The notes beneath the pieces were generated by a model. The model did no database searches, had not been told where the DNA came from, and worked only from the letters and a program-made list of their open reading frames with translations. Of a stretch of DNA of 64,000 nucleotides, positions 52,001 to 61,000 are shown piece by piece. Origin of the DNA: Latrodectus hesperus (Eukaryota; Arthropoda; Arachnida; Araneae; Theridiidae). Position 1 is the stretch's first letter; every line of letters begins with the position of its first letter. The stretch is from contig CM075855.1 in assembly GCA_037975125.1 (NCBI GenBank), forward strand, positions 108,890,118 to 108,954,117, written 5' to 3'. A program made the translations under genes and the position numbers.

Positions 52001-55000
52001 CACTAGTTTAATTCAACAAATAAGTACAGTGGCTTTAAAAAGTGTTCGTATCCTTTAAAATCTTGTAGAAAAAGAGCTGTAATCACAAATTGAATTCGAA
52101 TATAATGCCAATATTATTTCCATATCTCTTCCACACTATTCTGAATAAAATGAAACTTTTTGTATTTTAATATTGACTTATTTTCTTTTTCTAAAATTGA
52201 AAATGCAAGGAATCGTAGATAAATCATTTTACAAAAGTTATTGCACACCGAAACATTTTCATAAAATTTCGTAAATAAAATTAGTGTCTGGATCTTTATT
52301 TTTAGGGCTGTCTTACTTACTCCATTGTATTTTATGGAATATTTTAAAATGGCTCATAGAGTCGCGCACAAGGATGCAACGCACATCATTCGAAAATTTT
52401 TTCATCATAAGTGTGGAAAATCCATCCGGGATATCGCTAAATTAGAAACCGCGCAGTATGTAATAAAACGCTTAAAATCATAAGTTATAGTTAGAAATAT
52501 ATTTTATAGTTAGAAAATTTGTGAAAAATCTACATTTGATTGTTGCAAAGATTTCTCTAGAATGTACTGAAAAATTTTCTTCAATTTCACCTGAAACTGT
52601 CCCACGATCAGATGTATTACATGGGCGTTCTGCTCGAAGGAAAATTTTTGTAAGGGCAAAAAATAAAATTCTTAGGTTTTTCCTTGCAAAATATATGATA
52701 AATAAGTCTGAAGTGTTTTGGAATCGCCTTATTAGCAGATGAAAGCAAATTCAACATTTTTCATTCCGATGCTCGTAATATTGTATGGCAAAATCAAAAT
52801 GAGGAATTTAGTGGAACCTTGGTGTTGGAACACTAAAGCATGGCGGTGGATATGTCCTTGTGTGGGGATGTGTCATAAGATCAGGATTAGGTATTTGATA
52901 TTTATTGGTAGCATAATGAGCCATGCTCTCTATTTAAATATAAGTTTAAAATATAATTTTAAATTATCGCCCCAAATTTTGGTATTGGAAATAACTATTT
53001 TTTTTATCAGGATAACGTAACGCTAGCCTTTGGGAGCTCTTTAATTGCCCAAAAGTTTTGAAAACACCCCTCAGTCACCAGATTAAAACTTGACTAGAAT
53101 ACCTTTGACGAAAAAAAAAACGATTCGAGTCCGTAGACACGACATTAATTTGAAAACCGAAATTAAAACTGTAATGATGGAAGAATGGAGGAAAAATGAC
53201 GCGGATATTTCAAAACTGTCAAACTCTATGCCCAGACATTTGAAAGCTGTGGTAAATGCTGCAGGATAATTTACAGAATACTAAGTTACACAAGTACTAC
53301 AATGTTTATTAATACCTGCAAATTTCTTTGAGGTGACCAAGACTTTTGTGAGGTAACCTTTCTGTTGCTTTTTGATTTTCCAAAAAATTACTATGTTAAT
53401 AGAATATTGTACGTAGCTTTGCCAAGAGATATCTACAGATATTAGAAAATTCTCACCTTCAAACATTAATTTTATTAATGAATAAAGCAATATTTTACAA
53501 ACTCTTATGTGTAGGATAATTTTTGAAAGCCACTGTACATAATTTATTAAAAATTATAACACTATATTTAAAATGAACTTGTAAATACTCGTTTCCTTTA
53601 CATATTTCTTAATTTAATATTTCTCTTAGCCACTGCCGTAGTGGATGGAGAGAAAACGAGCGCATGTCAGGGAAAAGATGGTGTCCTACCGAACCCAGAT
53701 GTGACAGATTGCTCATCCTACGTCGTGTGCAAAAATGGTTCATCTGAAGAGTTCCAGTGTTCAGAAGGACTGCTGTACAATCCATTCAAAAGGACTTGTG
53801 ACTACAACACTTCTATAGCATGCGAAGGTGATAAATATTTATATAATATGTTCAAATTTAGCTCTTGTTTAGTCAAACTAGTGCTAAACGATTTATCCCT
53901 GATCATTATATAAGCAATTAATGTTTCATTCCCAACGTATACACAAATCTTGACTACTCTCTCAAGATTTGTTAGTGGTAACATCAAGTGCCTCACTTAC
54001 AACGAGGGCAGGAAAACCTTCGTCACCTGCACCAAGTGCCAAAGTCATCAGGACTTTCTGAGCACCATTTGGATTGCATGGGTCTCTCTAAGGTGGATCT
54101 CTTTAGCAATCCTCTCCTAGTCTTCGACTTCCTTACAGTTAACGGGTTCGTGGATCTTGTCTGACTCCGTCAGACAGTGAGGATAAGAAACATGTTTCAT
54201 TCCTACTTCAATCTCAGTGTTTGCAATGATATCAAGTTCTGTTGGATGCCAGGTCTTGTAGGTTTGGAGGAAAATGAAAAGCTGACGCAGCTGCTAAAGC
54301 TACATCGAATTTACTTCATTCGTCCTTTTCGATGTGAGAAAGGTTGTAAATGATCTATTTGGCAGGAGTTTTGGAATATGCAGGTCTCCAAAATTTACGT
54401 TCCATTTATTACACGGTAAAACGGATGATAGAATGACGTATGGGAGTACGCCATTCTATCATCCGTTTCACCGTTAATAAGGTTTGATGTCCGTTTGATA
54501 AGCTTTCGTATAGGACTCGCACGTTTCACACACAGACATTTGTTTCTAAGTGAATTAAATCCATGGTGTGAAACGTGTGATGAACCATACGCTGTGTATC
54601 ATCATATTTTAATTTCATGTCCTTATTTTAACAATAGACGTATACACTTTTTAAACTGATATTTTAACTTTGAAGGATTTATAGAAATATCCATCCCACA
54701 GAAAATTGTTTAAAAGCAGTTGGATTTATACCATTTATTTAAATTTTATATTTTCAAACTTCTAGATTTTTATTTCAATTTAATATATAATAGATTTTAA
54801 TTAAACTATACTCATTCATTTTTGTTTTAAATTTTAAACTTTGCTTGGGTTTTAAGAAAAGTTATCTTTACTAATTTGTGGTGCAATTTGCCTTTTTTGT
54901 GTCTTGCACCCTAAATCCCAACCAATCAATCTTAATGTTTATTTTAAACCATATATTTTGATTAATCTTCAATTTTTAAATTCGAATTTTTTTACCTTCA

Positions 55001-58000
55001 ATATCCTGAATGCCCTTAAACTTTAAAATGTATGCATTCTCTTTTGAAAGTTATTTTTTCAATTATTAAAAAAAATATTTAAGAAACATTAGTAAAATAA
55101 TTTTATGTATTTAATATTTATAATATATAAATTTTTGATTCTGTATGCAGATGGAGAAGTCGTACAAACCGTTGAGACAAGGATAAGCACTCCATCCACA
55201 GACGTCGAATGCGAAACTGACACTTGCACCTGCGTTTACCCTAGCCAGTACAGTTGTTACGAGTATTATCGTTGCGAGAACGGCGTTGCTTTCAAAGAGC
55301 AATGCCCGCCTGGTCTTGCCCTAAATGTAAAGAAACTTACTTGTGATTATGAAGAAAACGTGGATTGCTGTAAGTCATAATAGTCTTTAAGTTAAGCTTA
55401 CTTAAAAATTCTTAATAAAATGTTGCATCATTTTGAGGAAAATTTGGATAATGTTTCAAATACATAACTTTAATAAACTTAAATAGATAAAAATCCTTTA
55501 GTTTTACTATGACTGAAACATATAAACTGGCAGCTAAATGATTAACACTTTAGCCTTTGGGTTTTGAGAGTCCCATTACCACTTCAAGAATAGGCTAAAA
55601 TGGCAGCTAAATTAGTACTTTGGCAAACAGTTTCGGTTCAAATCCCAACTCAGATAGGGATTTTGTTGTGGCTTGCAATCCCCTTTAAAACAGTAAATTT
55701 TGGTCCTATTACCATTGTATAAACCAACGAACACAAGTAATTTTTGTGACTCAGAATATACTTAAAACTTTAAATATCAGTCCAGCTGGTCTTCGTATGA
55801 AAAATTAAATGTTGACTGCAAGTTAAAACACAAATTAAGCAATTTTAACATTAAATTTGCATGATTTTTTAAAGATATTAATTTAAATTTTGTTAAACAC
55901 GAAGCTTCAATTTCTGAAGATCCGAACCTGCACCCATATGGTTGAGCTATTGTTCAACAGTTTATTGGTTTGAATGCCACCTTGTAGGCATAAAACTCTG
56001 TAGTGGTTTGGAATTCATTATGAACTGTAGGTCCCAATCCAATTATTCCAAATTTAAAAAAATGACCATTAAGCGACAAACAAATCCTAGCCGTTTCTGA
56101 AAAAATAAGTGACAATTTGGATCTACAATATTTTATTTTTTATTAAATTACTATGAATATAATTACTGAGTTTTGTTTTTAAACATAAGATTGTATTAAG
56201 AGGTTGGCCTTTAAAGTATCGCAATTTCCGTTCTGTCTGAGGATATACCTTGAAACGTTTACTGCTTTTAAAATGGCAGCAGCATCAAAAATTCTCTGAG
56301 TAGGTTACTATATAATGAATTTGGGATGCAAGTTTTATGCTTAAAAATATGTGCTTCTTTCAGTTATGAAATAAAGTAGCATTATTAAAGAGACTGAACT
56401 TCTTAAAGAATACATTGTCCTACACTGAGTTTTCTGCCACAGCATATCCATTTTTGGACCTTACGCCATTAAAACCCAACCAACCAACTTCATTGAATTT
56501 TCCAGAGAAATTCTAATTAATGAATAATAAAAATATTATTTAAAATATAAATATAATATAATATTAAAAAATATATTTTTACTTAAGAGCACTTTAGATA
56601 AATAAGTAACTCAAATTTGAGAGAATTGTCTTTAAGTGATTTTATATCTGAACCCAAATATAACCGAATAGTTAGTGAGAATTTGCTCTCAATTATACGA
56701 CTCGTTGGTTTTACTCGCATATTGAGTGTAAAGCGTTATTGTGGTTCTTAATATATCCTGGTATAATTAACCAGAATTGCCAATAAAGTCTAACCCTGTC
56801 TTTAGGCTGCGTCTTTCGGTTCGAGAATTCACATGTTTTGTTCCCAACTATTGCTTGGGACATTTGAAGAATTCAGAATCTATGTCAAACCATAGATTCT
56901 GGTTTAATTAGCCCTGGTGTGTCATAAGTGACAGTTGAGTGACATATCAAAACTCTTTACTTTACACTAGAGGGGTAAATGTCCATTCAACAATAATTTG
57001 ACATATTTAAAGGGTTAATGAGTAACACATTCGCTGACTAATTGCTATTTATCTGGAATATTAGGAAGAAATTAAATATTGTCACAGTTATAGTTTGGCG
57101 ATGTTTGATTTCTTCCTACTGTTCCAGGTAATATGAACAAATTAGTGCTGCAATAGTTGTAATGAATAGCTGCAAAATGCTAAGTAAAAGATTCTTAACG
57201 TAATATATTATGGAATGTTTTCTCACTATAAATTTCTGTTTATTACAAATCATGAAAATTGTTTCTACAAATTTAATTGTAATTATATATCAATTGCTCT
57301 AAAATACTATACCTCAAAGGAAATTAATGTTGTAAATTTTAATATGGAATTATATTTTATTGGGTAATTTACATGTTACCTTTTCATAATTTTATTCCAA
57401 CGGCGGGCACTAGGGTGACGAACCCTATGCCACAACAAGGCCAGAAACGATACTCATTTATCGTTACCCAGCGGGCACCTGTGAACCAAGTCACGGAGGC
57501 GAGTTGCGTTGCTCTCGCCATACCACCATAAATCCGTTTGTAGGGTGTGGCACATTCATACATCACAGAAATAGAGATACATACACAGAACAGAAAAAGA
57601 AAGTAACATCCATGCCCGAAATGGGATTCGAACCCGGGATCCACAGCTGAGGAATCAGTAGCGTTAACCATTCAGCCATCGGTCTGCTCGTTTTCATAAT
57701 TTACTGAAAGGAATCTTCAGTATAATTTTAACAATCAGCATTGTATTCCATTTATAGCTTTGACTCTCATTTTAAGCTGCAGCTAACAGAAGAATGGTTC
57801 GCACTCTGGCCTTCAAGAATTGATGGGTCTGATTCCCTCCCTTGAATGGGATGTTAGTATTTATTCAGAATTCTCTTTTTAACCACAGATTTTTGTACAA
57901 TCACATTTTTATGCAGAAGTGATCGTTCAATGACAAATTAAAATCACCTCAAACATGCATGTAATTTTGCTAAGAATTCTTTTTTTCCATCCCATTATAA

Positions 58001-61000
58001 ACATCCTTAATATTTTCCAAGAGGAAACAAAGTTTTATATCAAAGTACCATGCTAAACTAGAACTCTAACAAATTCAGTATAACATATGTGCTGTAGATA
58101 TGCAATATAGCATTTAAGACATCTTTATGTAGTTTGGAAATGTATAATACTTTCAAGTAAAAATAAACAAATTGCAATGTATTCTAAAATGCTTTAATTT
58201 TAAAAACGTGAGCAAAACTTCCACAAATGAAGTAATTTCAACAGATCTTTCATAAAAGTTTATAATATTTTTAATGGTTTTTAAGCACAATTTATCAGAT
58301 CTCTTTTAATTTTTTTAGCTATTACTTCAGTTCCACAAAACTCTGAAACTACTAGAGTAATAGCTGTTTTATCTTCAGTGCAAAGTGAACCGGAGAACAA
58401 AGGTACAAATGCTTCATTTTTAGAGGAAACTACTGAAGCCAACGCTGATGTGACTGATCAAACGGTCTCAAGTACAACTGAACCACTTGAAGAATCCACT
58501 TTCATTTCGACTGCTGATGAGTTTTCAACTTTACTAACCAGAACTACTGCAGAATTTTCTTCGCCATTTGCATCTGAGACTCCTACAACAGATGAAGAAT
58601 CTTTCAGTAGTAGATTGCCTAGTTGAAGGTATCAACTTTTGAAGACAGCTCAAATTTTTACACTGATAATCCGACCGATATTTCCTCGTCTACATTTATA
58701 TCGGATGGGTCAGTTGAAAAAGAAATAGAATCGTATAGCCCTCTTTCAACACCAGAGGAATCAATATTCACAGAAAGTTCCCTTCTTAATACAATTAATC
58801 CTGGAACTACTGTGTCTGAAAACGTGTTAAATACATCCACGCCAACATCTGCAGAACAAGGAAAAATTACAAACTCAGAACAAACACCCAGAAAATCGAC
58901 GCTTTTTTCTTCAGATGCCGCATCTGAGCTGATTAAAACCACAAATAGTTCATCGTCTACTAGCAGTGCAATTTCTGAAATTGTAACAGATAAAACTAGT
59001 ACTGTGAAATTTGAAGATTCACAGCAAACAATGCCAGAATCCTCTGGTGAAAACTCCATAGACACCAAAACTCAATCACCACTAACTACTTCAACCATAA
59101 ATTATATTTCTACAGTTGAAGACAAAGAAAACTACTACAGTTCTTAACAATTTGGTATCTGAAGAATCATCTCATACAAGTACTGAAGTCTCTAAAATCT
59201 TAAGCGAAACAAATAGTGAATCAATTTCAATAACCCCAACAACCATGAACCCAATAAAATCTACAAATTCACTCTTTAGTGAAGTGTTGGAAGTAACTTC
59301 ATCGACAAGCAATACGTTTGATAAGCCTATAAGTACTATCAGTGATGAAATCGGTGACATCACCACATTAGACCAAACTGCTTTAGATAATACGAATTCT
59401 TTCTTAACCGATGAATTTGATAAATCATCCTTAACCGATAGATTTAGTACATTTCCTCAAAGCACAGTATCAAAAACTCAATTGTTCACTAACTCGCCGG
59501 TAGCAATTGGAGAAATATCTGAAAGTCAAGAAACTTCGGTAACATTGACAACAAAGACCTCTCATGAAACTTCAGATTTCAGTGCCTTCAATGATACAAA
59601 CATTTCAGAAAACACAGTTATACAAGCTAGTTCTTCAGGTGAAACACTGAACTTTATTAGTACAACATCTAAAGACTCCGTTTTGGGCACCAGTATTTTA
59701 GATCAAAGTATTTCTGCAAGTACATGGTCCGATGAGCCTTTAAACTCTGTTATTACCTCTTCTAGCAAGGGAACTGATTTAACTTCAGGCTTTTCTGAGC
59801 AAACAATAATAACTACTGAAACATCAAATCACGAAATTACTTTAACAGACACACAGGACAACATTGTTTCTGTAAGTTCTCCAGAGGAGCCATTTACTTT
59901 AAGCAATTCGTGGTCAAGTGAGTCAGATCTACCAAACATTTCAGAAAATCGTGAAACAACTGTTACTCCTGATACATCAATCACTTCAGAAAACACTGTG
60001 ACATCTGAAAATTCATTTTCACTTAATTCTGTTGTCTTTACTTCTAGTTTAGTGCCTTCAGAAACTGAGCCCACTTTAGAAACTTCTTCGGTAACATTTG
60101 AAAAACAAGATGAAATAACTTCACCAGAAAAAACATCTATAGATGAGCAGATATTCTCTTCCAGCGTAGCTTCTACTCGATCAACAGCTTTTGATGTTAC
60201 CAGTACTCTTTCTAACGTCTCTTCCTCAGTCACCATCAATGAAATAAATTTCACGGAAACATCTTCAGAAGCTGCATTTCCTGTCGGCACTGATTATATG
60301 GAACCTGAAAGTCCTGTTAATACAATTTTTGAAGAAACTACCACCATTCGCCCCACATTAAATACAACAGAGTTTAGCAGTACCAAACTGGATAGCAAGG
60401 AAGATTCGACTGGCACATCTACAAATAATTCAATGGCTTTCAGCACTGTAACTGACAATGAAATACTTATGGTCTCTTCCAGTGCTTCAGCACTGATCAT
60501 TTCCTCTACATCTGACTCACCAGTTTCCTTTAGTAAAGTTACTTCCGAAGAGTTAACAACAGTAAATATTGATACAACTGAAGTATCTAATTCCAGTAGT
60601 AGTTTATCAAGTGCCTCAGATATCTTAAAAGCTACATTGTCAAATAGTCCAATAGATAACAGTATTTATATCGATCAAGTAACAACTACAGTTGCAACAG
60701 ATATAAATTCTGCTTTAATTACTTCCGAAAATATTCCAAATATTGTAAGTAGGGATGAAGGGACTACTGCCATTAATATATTTTCAGAGTCGCCTTCCAT
60801 ATCCACAAGCATTGTTTCAGATATTTCTTCAAATGTTAATATTGTAGATAATACAAATTCTTCACAAAACATTGTTCATGAGGCGACATCTACAGACCTT
60901 ACCTCAGATGAATTAACTGATCAATTTAGTTCGGATATTTCAAAATCCTTGAGCACTGCGTTTAATGATTTAAATTCAATTAAGACTGCATTGGATGAAG

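Noticed and set aside
57384..57671. 95-codon minus-strand ORF (also 30064-30252, 38637-38867, 40588-40839 and 49188-49451)
   Set aside because: These are translations of SINEs or antisense of transposase relics.
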